Assembly: GCF_015477765.1 (NCBI RefSeq)
Contig: NZ_JADLQQ010000001.1
Span: 835,196 to 899,195 of the forward strand
Source: Nocardia transvalensis
Lineage (GTDB): Bacteria > Actinomycetota > Actinomycetes > Mycobacteriales > Mycobacteriaceae
Length of the DNA stretch: 64,000 nucleotides
Reading direction: 5' to 3'
Positions within the stretch are counted from its first letter, which is position 1, and each line of letters begins with the position of its first letter. A program made the translations under genes and the position numbers. The notes under the pieces were generated by a model, which saw nothing but the letters and a program-made list of their open reading frames with translations, was not told the origin of the DNA and did no database searches. Of this stretch, positions 57,222 to 64,000 are shown piece after piece.

Positions 57222-57617
57222 CTGAACCGCTACTCCTTCACCAGTGAACCGGGTCACACATGCCGCGAGGATAGCCGAATCCGTTACCCCTGGTACCCCC
57301 TACAGAGGGCGGCTGCGCGCGACGAGCCCCACCCTCGTCGCGCGCAGTCGCCACTGCCAACCGTCACCACCCGACGCACAGCAAACGGTCGGCAGACCGC
57401 TCGGCACGGCATCCCGCTCGCGGCGACACCCCCTGCGGCAGCACCGAGAGCCCCAAAACCGCACCGAGACAGGCTATTTGGAGCAGAACATTAGAAAGAA
57501 AGATTAGGGATGCGTAGTACTGTTGTCCAGTCGGCGACAGGGCACGCCGAGGCAAAGCAACGAAGGCGCCGGGACACCTAGAGTGCGAGGGGAGAACCAA
57601 CCGCTGGAAGGACGACC
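57222..57617. other. non-coding divergent spacer with long inverted repeat
   Basis: There is no convincing gene in these 396 bases. The notable element is a perfect 13-base inverted repeat, CTGCGCGCGACGA (57313-57325) and its complement (57335-57347), with a nine-base centre. A comparatively AT-rich tract around 57475-57525 probably carries the promoter of the acyl-CoA dehydrogenase gene. Confidence 0.6.
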
Positions 57618-58757
57618 ATGCCCGTCGAACGCATGCTGCCCACCCCGGAGGCCCGGGATCTGATCGAGTTGACGCGCGAGATCGCCGACAAGGTGCTCGA
57701 GCCGACCGTCGTCGAGTACGAGAAGCAGCAGCGGTATCCGGACGAGGCGTTCCGGACGTTGGGCGCCGCGGGGCTGCTGAGCCTGCCGTATCCGGAGGAG
57801 TTCGGCGGCGGCGGACAGCCCTACGAGGTCTATCTGCAGGTCCTGGAGGAGTTGGCGAGCCGCTGGGCGGCGGTCGCGGTGGCCGTCAGCGTGCACAGTC
57901 TGTCGTGTCACCCCGTCTTCGTCTTCGGCACCGACGAGCAGAAGCGGCGGTGGTTGCCGGAGATGCTGAGCGGCAACGTGATCGGCGCCTACAGCCTGTC
58001 CGAGCCGCATGCCGGATCCGATGCGGCCGCGCTGCGCTGCCGGGCGGTCGAGGCCGACGGCGGCTACCGGATCACCGGGTCGAAGGCGTGGATCACCAAC
58101 GGCGGGAAGGCCGATTACTACACGCTGTTCGCCCGGACCGGAGAAGGTTCCCGCGGGATCTCCTGTTTCCTGGTGCCCGCCGGCACCGCCGGGCTGTCGT
58201 TCGGCAGGCCCGAGGAGAAGATGGGCCTGCGGGCGGTGCCGACCACGACGGCGGCCTACGACGACGCGTTCCTGCCCGCGGAGCGACTGATCGGCGAACC
58301 GGGACAGGGACTGTCGATCGCGTTCAGCGCCCTGGACTCCGGACGGCTCGGCATCGCCGCGGTGGCGACCGGGCTGGCGCAGCGCGCCCTCGACGATGCG
58401 GTCGCCTATGCGAAGGAGCGGGAGGCGTTCGGCCGCCGCATCATCGACCATCAGGGTCTCGGCTTCGTGCTGGCGGATATGGCCGCCGCCGTCGACACCG
58501 CGCGGGCCACCTATCTCGACGCCGCGCGCCGCCGCGACGCCGGTCTGCCCTATTCGCGCCAGGCCAGCGTGGCCAAGCTGGTCGCCACCGATGCCGCGAT
58601 GAAGGTGACCACCGACGCGGTGCAGGTGTTCGGCGGCTACGGCTACACCCAGGACTTCCCGGTCGAGCGCTATATGCGCGAGGCCAAGGTCATGCAGATC
58701 TTCGAGGGCACCAATCAGATCCAGCGCCTGGTGATCGCCCGCCACCTCGCGGGGTAG
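57618..58757 (+). CDS. acyl-CoA dehydrogenase
   Basis: A 379-residue FAD-dependent acyl-CoA dehydrogenase of normal length. The flavin-binding segment YSLSEPHAGSDA lies at about 125-136, the WITNGGKADYY strand at about 157-167, the RxxFGRRIIDHQ region at about 270-281, and the catalytic glutamate is Glu363 in MQIFEGTNQIQR, the position used by short/medium-chain enzymes. It introduces the alpha,beta double bond in beta-oxidation. The ATG at 57618 has a GGAAGGACGACC ribosome site. It is divergent to an acyl-CoA ligase and upstream of a monooxygenase. Confidence 0.93.
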   Translation: MPVERMLPTPEARDLIELTREIADKVLEPTVVEYEKQQRYPDEAFRTLGAAGLLSLPYPEEFGGGGQPYEVYLQVLEELASRWAAVAVAVSVHSLSCHPVFVFGTDEQKRRWLPEMLSGNVIGAYSLSEPHAGSDAAALRCRAVEADGGYRITGSKAWITNGGKADYYTLFARTGEGSRGISCFLVPAGTAGLSFGRPEEKMGLRAVPTTTAAYDDAFLPAERLIGEPGQGLSIAFSALDSGRLGIAAVATGLAQRALDDAVAYAKEREAFGRRIIDHQGLGFVLADMAAAVDTARATYLDAARRRDAGLPYSRQASVAKLVATDAAMKVTTDAVQVFGGYGYTQDFPVERYMREAKVMQIFEGTNQIQRLVIARHLAG

Positions 58758-58831
58758 GAATGGCCGGAAATGTTGATTGATTGTCCCCTGATCTCTCATT
58801 ATTCCGAGGTCGGGGGCCATACTCTCGGTAT

Positions 58832-60298
58832 ATGAGTCGCACGCCGTCCATCCTCATCATCGGCGCCGGGTTCGCGGGCCTCGGGCTGGCGCTGGAGTTG
58901 CAGCGCGCCGGTATCGATAGCTTCACGATCCTGGAGAAGGCCGACGATCTCGGCGGCGTCTGGCGGGAGAACACCTATCCGGGCGCCGCCGTTGATGTGC
59001 CCTCGCCGCTGTACTCGTGGTCGTTCGAACCGAAATCCGATTGGCCACGGCGGTTTTCGCAACAGCGCGACATCCACGAGTACATGCGAACGGTGGCCGA
59101 CAAGTACGGCCTGCCTCGCAAGATTCGCTTCCGCACCGAGGTGACCGACGCCGAATTCGATGAGCGCCAAGGTATTTGGCAGGTACGCACCGCCGACGGC
59201 GCCACCCTCACCGCCGACATCCTGGTGCCGGCGGTGGGGCAGCTGTCGCGTCCGGCCCTGCCGAATATCGCAGGGATCGATACCTTCGCCGGACCGTCGT
59301 TCCACTCCGCCGAATGGGATCACAGCGTCGATCTCACCGGGAAGCGAGTGGCCTGCATCGGCACGGGAGCCAGTGCGATCCAATACATTCCGGAGATTCA
59401 GCCGAAGGTCGCCCAGCTGACGCTGTTCCAGCGTTCGGCGGCGTGGGTGCTGCCCAGGTTCGACACCGAGTACAGCCCAACCCATCACGCGCTGTTCAAA
59501 TACTTCCCGCCCAGCCGCTGGGCCGAACGCTTCGCTATCTGGGCCACCTTCGAGGTGCTGGCGCTGGCGCTGACCGATATCCCGGCCATCAAGCACCCGG
59601 TGATCGCCCTCGCCAACCGTCATCGCACCCGGCAGGTGCCCGATGCGGAACTGCGCCGCAAGCTCACCCCCGACTACGCCGCGGGCTGTAAGCGCGGGCT
59701 GTTCTCCAACGACTACTTCCCCGCCCTGGCACAGCCGAATGTCACGGTGGAGACCGCCGCCATCGAGGCGATCACCCCGACCGGCATCCGCACCCGCGAC
59801 GGCGTCGACCACGAGGTGGACGTCATCGTCTACGGCACCGGCTTCAAGGGCACCGAATTCCTGGCTCCGATGAATATCTACGGCCTGGGCGGGCGCAAAC
59901 TCTCCGACGAATGGGCTCCGGAGGGCGCCCGCGCCTACCTGGGCATGTCGGTCCCGGGCTTCCCGAACCTGTTCATGATGTACGGCCCCAACACCAACCT
60001 CGGTTCCGGCTCGATCATCTACATGCTCGAATCCCAGGCCCGCTACATCCGCCAGGTGGTGCACTACCTGTCCGGCCGCCCCGGCACCTTCGTCTCCGCC
60101 CGCCCCGCCGTGGAGCAGGCGTGGGACGACTGGCTGCAGAACCGCCTGAAGGACACTCCCTGGAACTTCTGCTCCAGCTGGTACCGCAACGCCTCCGGCC
60201 GCATCACCAACAACTGGCCCGGCGCCACGGTCCTGTTCCGCTGGAAGACCCGCCGCTTCAACCCCACCGACTACACCGAAACCACCGCCACGGCCTGA
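58832..60298 (+). CDS. flavin-containing (Baeyer-Villiger-type) monooxygenase
   Basis: A 488-residue two-Rossmann flavoprotein. The FAD-binding GAGFAG is at 11-16, the NADPH-binding GTGASA near 184-189, and the Baeyer-Villiger fingerprint reads FAGPSFHSAEWD at 152-163. This fits FxGxxxHxxxW with aspartate instead of the usual proline at the end. The DVPSPLYSWSF segment is also typical of these NADPH-dependent ketone monooxygenases. I use the ATG at 58832, the start of the conserved Rossmann strand; a further in-frame start at 58781 adds an unrelated leader. No clear ribosome site precedes 58832. The substrate is unknown. Confidence 0.9.
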   Translation: MSRTPSILIIGAGFAGLGLALELQRAGIDSFTILEKADDLGGVWRENTYPGAAVDVPSPLYSWSFEPKSDWPRRFSQQRDIHEYMRTVADKYGLPRKIRFRTEVTDAEFDERQGIWQVRTADGATLTADILVPAVGQLSRPALPNIAGIDTFAGPSFHSAEWDHSVDLTGKRVACIGTGASAIQYIPEIQPKVAQLTLFQRSAAWVLPRFDTEYSPTHHALFKYFPPSRWAERFAIWATFEVLALALTDIPAIKHPVIALANRHRTRQVPDAELRRKLTPDYAAGCKRGLFSNDYFPALAQPNVTVETAAIEAITPTGIRTRDGVDHEVDVIVYGTGFKGTEFLAPMNIYGLGGRKLSDEWAPEGARAYLGMSVPGFPNLFMMYGPNTNLGSGSIIYMLESQARYIRQVVHYLSGRPGTFVSARPAVEQAWDDWLQNRLKDTPWNFCSSWYRNASGRITNNWPGATVLFRWKTRRFNPTDYTETTATA

Positions 60299-60374
60299 TG
60301 CGGCCGATCGCCCCCGAACCAGGTAAACTCCGCCCGAGCCCGGAACCACCTCGCGCCCGCGCGACCCCGGGCAC

Positions 60375-60447
60375 GCCCTCGTAGCTCAGGGGATAGAGCA
60401 CCGCTCTCCTAAAGCGGGTGTCGCAGGTTCGAATCCTGCCGGGGGCA
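60375..60447 (+). tRNA. tRNA-Arg (anticodon CCT)
   Basis: A 73-base cloverleaf. The acceptor stem GCCCTCG pairs with CGGGGGC (one T-G wobble), the D arm contains AGCTCAGGGGATAGAGC, the anticodon stem is CCGCT/AGCGG around loop CTCCTAA giving anticodon CCT, and the T arm is GCAGGTTCGAATCCTGC. CCA is not encoded. It reads the rare AGG codon. Confidence 0.97.
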
Positions 60448-60739
60448 CGTACAGCGTCTACACAACGAACGGGCATGAGCCGTCCTTGCTTGCAGATTCC
60501 CCGGAGCGCATTGTTCCTGGCTACAACGCAAAATCCGCTTCTACTATCAGTTGGCCACCGAGAAACGGAAGGTCGACCGCGCATCCTTCATGCGTAGTGG
60601 CTGTTCGACTCGCCGGGCCGCCACCCCCATCCCTGCTTTCGTGAACGCGACGGTGTCGGTGGATCTCCTGTGTCTATGGTGTGGCGGGATGAGCTGAAAG
60701 TGCTTGCCGCGCAACTTGTATCTCGTGTGAGGAGATTCC

Positions 60740-61267
60740 GTGTCCGAAGGTCTTCTCGGTTCGGCCACTGGTATTGCGGGGCCTGCGGAGGTCACCGTTA
60801 CCCCGCGGACAAGATTGGTCACCCCCTACCCGGTCCGGATAACCGGTACCTATCGTTGTCCGCCGGGCACGCCCGGCCGGCTGCTGGTCGCGTGTGTGCA
60901 GGCCCGTGTCGGAGCCGGAGATCGTGGTGACGTCGTCTGGGGAACGGTGGTGGGCGGTGAGGTTCTGCAGATCGATGCCGGTAGGCAGATACATTCGTTC
61001 AGGATCGACCTCGGTCGGCAAACGGATGTCGATGCACTGTCCGACCCATGGGAGTACCCGAGGGGAGAGATGGTGCGAGTGGTCGCGAAGCTCTACTACG
61101 ACGAGTTCACCGATCGGTTGGAGTGGGAACGCTTTGTAGAAGATCGTGTCGACGAATTCCCTGCGGAGACCACAATCGGAGCGAGTCACCCGACCGAGGT
61201 CGGCTACAGCGAGGCGCACCGCGAGCTGGTGCTCGCGTCCGTCGCCGAGACGGTTGTCATCGACTGA
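60740..61267 (+). CDS. hypothetical protein, 175 aa
   Basis: I do not recognise this protein. It is a soluble-looking 175-residue acidic polypeptide with beta-rich character (alternating valine/threonine strands such as VRITGTYRC and MVRVVAKLYYDEF) and no signal peptide or membrane helix. The GTG at 60740 has a GAGGAG ribosome site five bases upstream, and codon usage is normal for the region, so it is very likely a real gene. It lies alone between the tRNA and the convergent DUF5994 gene. No function can be inferred. Confidence 0.75.
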   Translation: MSEGLLGSATGIAGPAEVTVTPRTRLVTPYPVRITGTYRCPPGTPGRLLVACVQARVGAGDRGDVVWGTVVGGEVLQIDAGRQIHSFRIDLGRQTDVDALSDPWEYPRGEMVRVVAKLYYDEFTDRLEWERFVEDRVDEFPAETTIGASHPTEVGYSEAHRELVLASVAETVVID

Positions 61268-61338
61268 CACCGACGATTTCTCCGGAATCAACGTCCGGCG
61301 GGCCGCCACTCGAGTGGATCGTTGGTCCGGCCTGCTGC

Positions 61339-61770
61339 CTAAGCGGGAGGGACGGTCGCTGGTTCTCGGGCAACCACGGCCATCAGGGTGGAGTGCGCGA
61401 TGTCGTGGTCGGTGGTCGATGCGATGACGCGCAGCACGATCATGCGGCCGTTGCTGCCGTAGACGTACATGGTGTTGCCCAGCTCGAATTGGTAGGCGTC
61501 GAGTTGTATTGCGCGGTTGCCGACGGTCAGTTGCCGGGGAACACGTGACCAGCTTGCGCGGTCGTAGACGACGCGCTGGATGGGCCCCAGCCGAACCGCC
61601 AAGACCGCCAACAGATCCGGCAGTTCGGCGGTGAGTTTGCCGGATCGGGGCCACCATGCGCCGTCGAGGTATCCCTCGCGGTCGGCTTTCGGCTTCAGCC
61701 GCAATCGGGGTGTGTAGTCGGGCGGAACCGGATGTCGGGCGGATCGGCGGGGAATCGATAGTGGCGCCAT
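61339..61770 (-). CDS. DUF5994 family protein
   Basis: A 143-residue actinobacterial protein of unknown function that matches the DUF5994 pattern. RLRLKPKADREGYLDGAWWPRS opens the domain (about 20-42), followed by LTAELPDLLAVLAVRLGPIQRVVYD, a beta-rich middle, and a C-terminal AHSTLMAVVA helix. The ATG at 61770 is chosen for its AGGAGT ribosome site seven bases upstream; the frame extends to 61863 but without a comparable site. It is divergent to a TetR-family regulator with a palindrome in the shared spacer, so the regulator may control it. Confidence 0.85.
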   Translation of the reverse strand: MAPLSIPRRSARHPVPPDYTPRLRLKPKADREGYLDGAWWPRSGKLTAELPDLLAVLAVRLGPIQRVVYDRASWSRVPRQLTVGNRAIQLDAYQFELGNTMYVYGSNGRMIVLRVIASTTDHDIAHSTLMAVVAREPATVPPA

Positions 61771-61866
61771 GCGGATACTCCTGTTCGGCGGCGAATTCGA
61801 ATCGGCGCTTCCTCGGATTTTGTCGGCTACTTCCAGTAGACGCCTTGCGTCCCCATGTGTCAACGA

Positions 61867-61878
61867 TGTAGGTCTACA
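61867..61878. promoter_or_regulatory. palindromic operator candidate upstream of first TetR gene
   Basis: TGTAG-GT-CTACA lies in the spacer between the DUF5994 gene and the TetR gene at 61927. The flanks ACGA and CT around it recur at the matching element upstream of the paralogous regulator (63520-63531). Confidence 0.5.
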
Positions 61879-61926
61879 CTAGTCGGAATTCTGTCGACGT
61901 TTCCGAGGAACGGAGTGCCGTCCGCG

Positions 61927-62667
61927 ATGGCCGAACCGCCGATCAACCGCAAGCCCTCCCGATCCAGGACCGAGCGTTCGGCCGCCGGCCGCAGAGACAG
62001 CCCCGTGACCCGGGACGCGGTGCTGGCCGCGGCGCTCGAGATCGTCGACCGCGATGGGGTCGACGGCCTGTCGATGCGGCGGCTGGCCGATGCGGTGGGC
62101 CGGGATCCGATGGTGCTCTACCGGCATGTACCGAATAAGGCCGCGATCCTAGACGGTGTCGCCGAGGTCGTCTCCGCCCAGCTTTCGGTCGATCCCTCCG
62201 CCGCCGACTGGGTTGCGCAGATACGTGCGGTCGCCCGCGATTTCCGGCGGCTGGCACTGGCGCATCCGAAAGCGGTGCCGCTGTTGGTGACCCGACCGCT
62301 GGCCACTCCGCTGGGGCAGCGGCCCACGGCGGTGGTGCGACCGCTGGAGGACATGCTCGCGCTGCTCACGCGCGCGGGCTTCTCCGACGTCGATGCCCTG
62401 CACATCTACCGGGCGCTGTTCGGATTCCTCTACGGTCATGTGCTCAACGAGCTGCAGGAGATCGTGGAAAGCCCGGAGGAAACCGATGAACTACTGCGGC
62501 TCGGGTTGTATCGACTGCCGATCGGCGAGTTTCCGTTGGTGCGCGGGCTCGCACCGATTCTCGCCTCCTACGACGGCGCCGCCGAACTCGAACGCGGGCT
62601 CGACATCCTGCTGGCCGGACTCACCGCGACACTTCCCGGCCCGGGCGGCAACCCTGCTCAGTCGTGA
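61927..62667 (+). CDS. TetR-family regulator (paralogue A)
   Basis: A regulator of about 246 residues. It has a TetR N-terminal helix-turn-helix (TRDAVLAAALEIVDRDG, then DPMVLYRHVPNKAAILDGV) and a C-terminal tetracycline-repressor-like domain (DALHIYRALFGFLYGHVLNELQ). The protein is strongly similar over nearly its whole length to the regulator encoded convergently at 62754-63482, so they are recent paralogues placed tail to tail. The ATG at 61927 is used; GTG 61915, four codons upstream behind GAGGAA, is an equally possible start. The TGTAGGTCTACA palindrome upstream suggests autoregulation and control of the divergent DUF5994 gene. Confidence 0.88.
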   Translation: MAEPPINRKPSRSRTERSAAGRRDSPVTRDAVLAAALEIVDRDGVDGLSMRRLADAVGRDPMVLYRHVPNKAAILDGVAEVVSAQLSVDPSAADWVAQIRAVARDFRRLALAHPKAVPLLVTRPLATPLGQRPTAVVRPLEDMLALLTRAGFSDVDALHIYRALFGFLYGHVLNELQEIVESPEETDELLRLGLYRLPIGEFPLVRGLAPILASYDGAAELERGLDILLAGLTATLPGPGGNPAQS

Positions 62668-62753
62668 TCTCGGCGGACTGCCGCTCCGCCTTCGAAATTC
62701 CACCGCCGCTGCTCTGCGGCAAGCACTTCGGCGTCGCTCGGCGACTTCGTCTG

Positions 62754-63482
62754 TCAGGCGGCCGGGGTGATGGTGGTGGTGAGCCCGGCCAGCAGAATGT
62801 CGAGGCCACGTTCGAGTTCGGTGACGCCGTCGTAGGCGGCCAATTCCGGTGCGAGGCCGCGCAGCAGCGGGAATTCACCGAGCGGTAGGCGCTGCAGCCC
62901 GAGCCGCAGCAAGTCGGTGGGTTCCTCGGGGCGCTCGATGATCTCCTGCAGTTCGTTGAGCACATGCCCGTAGAGGAATCCGAACAGGGCGCGGTAGATG
63001 TGCAGGGCGTCGGTGCTGCTGAAATCGGCTCGAGTGAGCAGTTCCAGGATGTGTTCCAGTGGTCGCAGGGTGCCCAGAGGCCGCAGCCCGAGCGGGGTCG
63101 CCAGCGGGCGGGTGACCAGCAGCGGAACTACATTCGGGTGGGCAACGGCCAGCCGCCGGAACTCACGCGCGATAACGCGCAGTTGGTGACGCCAATCGGG
63201 ATCGGCACTGTCGACGGTGAGCTGCCCGAGCACGATCTCGGTCACTCCGTCGAGGAGCGCGGCTTTGTTGGCCGCGTGTCGGTAGAGCACCATCGGGTCG
63301 CGGCCGAGCGCTTCGCCGAGGCGCCGCATCGATAGCCGGTCGATGCTGTCGCGGTCGATGATCTCGAGCGCGGCGGCCAGTATCGCGGCGCGGGTGAGCG
63401 GGCTGCTGTGGGCGTGGTCGTCGGCGGGACGAACCGTCGGCGGGTCCGGGCCGCCCGGTGACCCCGTCCTCGTGTCGTTCAT
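62754..63482 (-). CDS. TetR-family regulator (paralogue B)
   Basis: A 242-residue TetR protein paralogous to the one at 61927. The segments SMRRLGEALGRDPMVLYRH, VPLLVTRPLATPLG and DALHIYRALFGFLYGHVLNE are nearly unchanged, while the N-terminal 30 residues differ. The ATG at 63482 has an AGGAAGG ribosome site. It is divergent to a small ORF and a fatty-acid desaturase; its upstream region has two overlapping TGTA/TACA palindromes. Known TetR proteins such as DesT control desaturases, so this one might control the adjacent gene; the sequence does not prove it. Confidence 0.9.
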   Translation of the reverse strand: MNDTRTGSPGGPDPPTVRPADDHAHSSPLTRAAILAAALEIIDRDSIDRLSMRRLGEALGRDPMVLYRHAANKAALLDGVTEIVLGQLTVDSADPDWRHQLRVIAREFRRLAVAHPNVVPLLVTRPLATPLGLRPLGTLRPLEHILELLTRADFSSTDALHIYRALFGFLYGHVLNELQEIIERPEEPTDLLRLGLQRLPLGEFPLLRGLAPELAAYDGVTELERGLDILLAGLTTTITPAA

Positions 63483-63519
63483 CGGCGCCCTTCCTGAGAG
63501 TTCAGTGTGAAGTCCACGA

Positions 63520-63537
63520 TGTAATCCTACACTGTAG
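63520..63537. promoter_or_regulatory. overlapping palindromes upstream of second TetR gene
   Basis: TGTA-ATCC-TACA (63520-63531) overlaps CTACA-C-TGTAG (63527-63537). The first is the counterpart of the element at 61867-61878, within a shared context ACGATGTA-N4-TACACT. It is the probable site for one or both paralogous TetR proteins. Confidence 0.5.
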
Positions 63538-63638
63538 ACAGACGTTGTATGTGCGCCTAAGCTGGGGTAATAACCGGCTAATGCGTCGAACTGTCGGCCG
63601 ATTTCGGCCTACCGCGCATCCGGGGACGGGATTATCCG

Positions 63639-63803
63639 ATGACCGAGAACAAGCTCGCGTACCAGCTCCAGGTGGCGAAGGCACGCCTGGAGAAACTTCT
63701 CGGCAGTACCAGCACCCGTGGTCCGTCAGAAGGGCCCGGGTATCGGGCCCGTGGCGGCTTCGGGCGAGTCGAGCACAAGCTGAGAAGCGTATTCAAGCGC
63801 TGA
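63639..63803 (+). CDS. small basic hypothetical protein, 54 aa
   Basis: An ATG-initiated frame of 54 residues, MTENKLAYQLQVAKARLEKL followed by a Gly/Arg-rich middle and ending LRSVFKR. It is strongly basic, with an amphipathic N-terminal helix and no membrane segment. The purine-rich GGGGACGGGA lies seven bases upstream but is not a strong ribosome site. It lies 89 bases ahead of the desaturase and divergent to TetR paralogue B. I do not recognise a family. It may be a real short gene or a chance frame. Confidence 0.4.
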   Translation: MTENKLAYQLQVAKARLEKLLGSTSTRGPSEGPGYRARGGFGRVEHKLRSVFKR

Positions 63804-63892
63804 CCAGATCCTCGACGCATTCGGCGTCGGCGCCGGGCAACTTCTCATCGGTCCGTCCATGGCACAGCACCCTGAACTCGAGGAAATGAACC

Positions 63893-64000
63893 ATGGCAAT
63901 CACAGAAGTCGCCGTCTACGCACATTTGAGCGCGGCCGACGTCGAGGCGCTCGGGCGCGAACTCGACAAGATCCGCCGAGACATCGAGGATCAACGCGGT
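63893..64000 (+). CDS. desA3: acyl-CoA/fatty-acid desaturase (DesA3-like), N-terminal fragment
   Basis: Only the first 36 residues lie inside the window. They begin MAITEVAVYAHLSAADVEAL and continue with RELDKIRRDIEDQRG, closely resembling the start of the membrane stearoyl-CoA delta-9 desaturase DesA3 of mycobacteria and related genera. The histidine boxes would lie beyond the edge. The ATG at 63893 has a GAGGAA ribosome site seven bases upstream. The enzyme makes oleate from stearoyl-CoA in the membrane with an oxidoreductase partner. The two TetR genes beside it are candidate regulators. Confidence 0.7.
   Translation, partial: MAITEVAVYAHLSAADVEALGRELDKIRRDIEDQRG

Noticed and set aside
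57364..57600. 78-codon minus-strand frame with one hydrophobic stretch
   Set aside because: It lies in the promoter region of the acyl-CoA dehydrogenase gene, has no ribosome site, and the single hydrophobic run is not enough support.
58799..60349. 516-codon minus-strand frame opposite the monooxygenase
   Set aside because: Glycine-rich antisense translation; the plus-strand protein has both Rossmann motifs and the monooxygenase fingerprint.
60258..60584. 108-codon minus-strand frame containing GRIRTCDTRFRR
   Set aside because: This is the familiar false protein produced by translating the opposite strand of a tRNA gene, here tRNA-Arg.
60674..61657. 327-codon minus-strand frame
   Set aside because: Arg/His-rich shadow opposite the 175-residue hypothetical gene and part of the DUF5994 gene; no ribosome site or motif.

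Overview
The window is high-GC actinobacterial DNA and most resembles Nocardia or a close mycolic-acid-containing relative. The evidence is an antigen-85-type secreted mycolyltransferase homologue, a DesA3-like desaturase at the right edge, several FadD/FadE-type lipid genes, GTG and TTG starts, and very large NRPS genes. The genus is an inference; no rRNA or species marker is present.

Left flank (1-10.9 kb): a partial NAD(P)-binding oxidoreductase and a crotonase-fold enzyme lie divergent to a tandem-domain TetR regulator. Next come a three-gene DrrABC-type ABC exporter (minus strand, overlapping stop/start codons), an aldehyde dehydrogenase homologue that lacks the catalytic cysteine, a polysaccharide-deacetylase-fold hydrolase, an NRAMP metal transporter (mntH) and the Ag85-like esterase.

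Core (10.9-49.7 kb): three giant minus-strand NRPS genes fill about 37.5 kb, with a LuxR-HTH regulator just upstream. In transcription order they are NRPS-3 (2448 aa, A-T-C-A-T-C plus an adenylation-domain remnant, no thioesterase), NRPS-2 (4091 aa, four modules, thioesterase) and NRPS-1 (5832 aa, five modules, thioesterase). NRPS-2 and NRPS-1 start with almost the same three modules and share blocks of near-identical DNA. One upstream protein ending in a condensation domain is therefore followed by two alternative terminating proteins that both begin with A-T. This could be a forked assembly line. NRPS-1 also carries an epimerase-like domain whose active-site histidines are gone and which is interrupted by a low-complexity insert with five TQFLPV-type repeats. 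I see no MbtH gene, phosphopantetheinyl transferase or tailoring enzyme in the window.

Right flank (49.7-64 kb): an M23 peptidase, a nitronate-monooxygenase-type flavoprotein, an SCO5389-family protein, a SAM methyltransferase, two acyl-CoA ligases with a hotdog thioesterase, an acyl-CoA dehydrogenase, a Baeyer-Villiger-type monooxygenase, tRNA-Arg(CCT), a hypothetical protein and a DUF5994 protein. Then follow two convergent paralogous TetR regulators with matching palindromes upstream, a 54-residue ORF and the start of the desaturase. The flanks read as ordinary lipid and housekeeping genome around an accessory NRPS locus.
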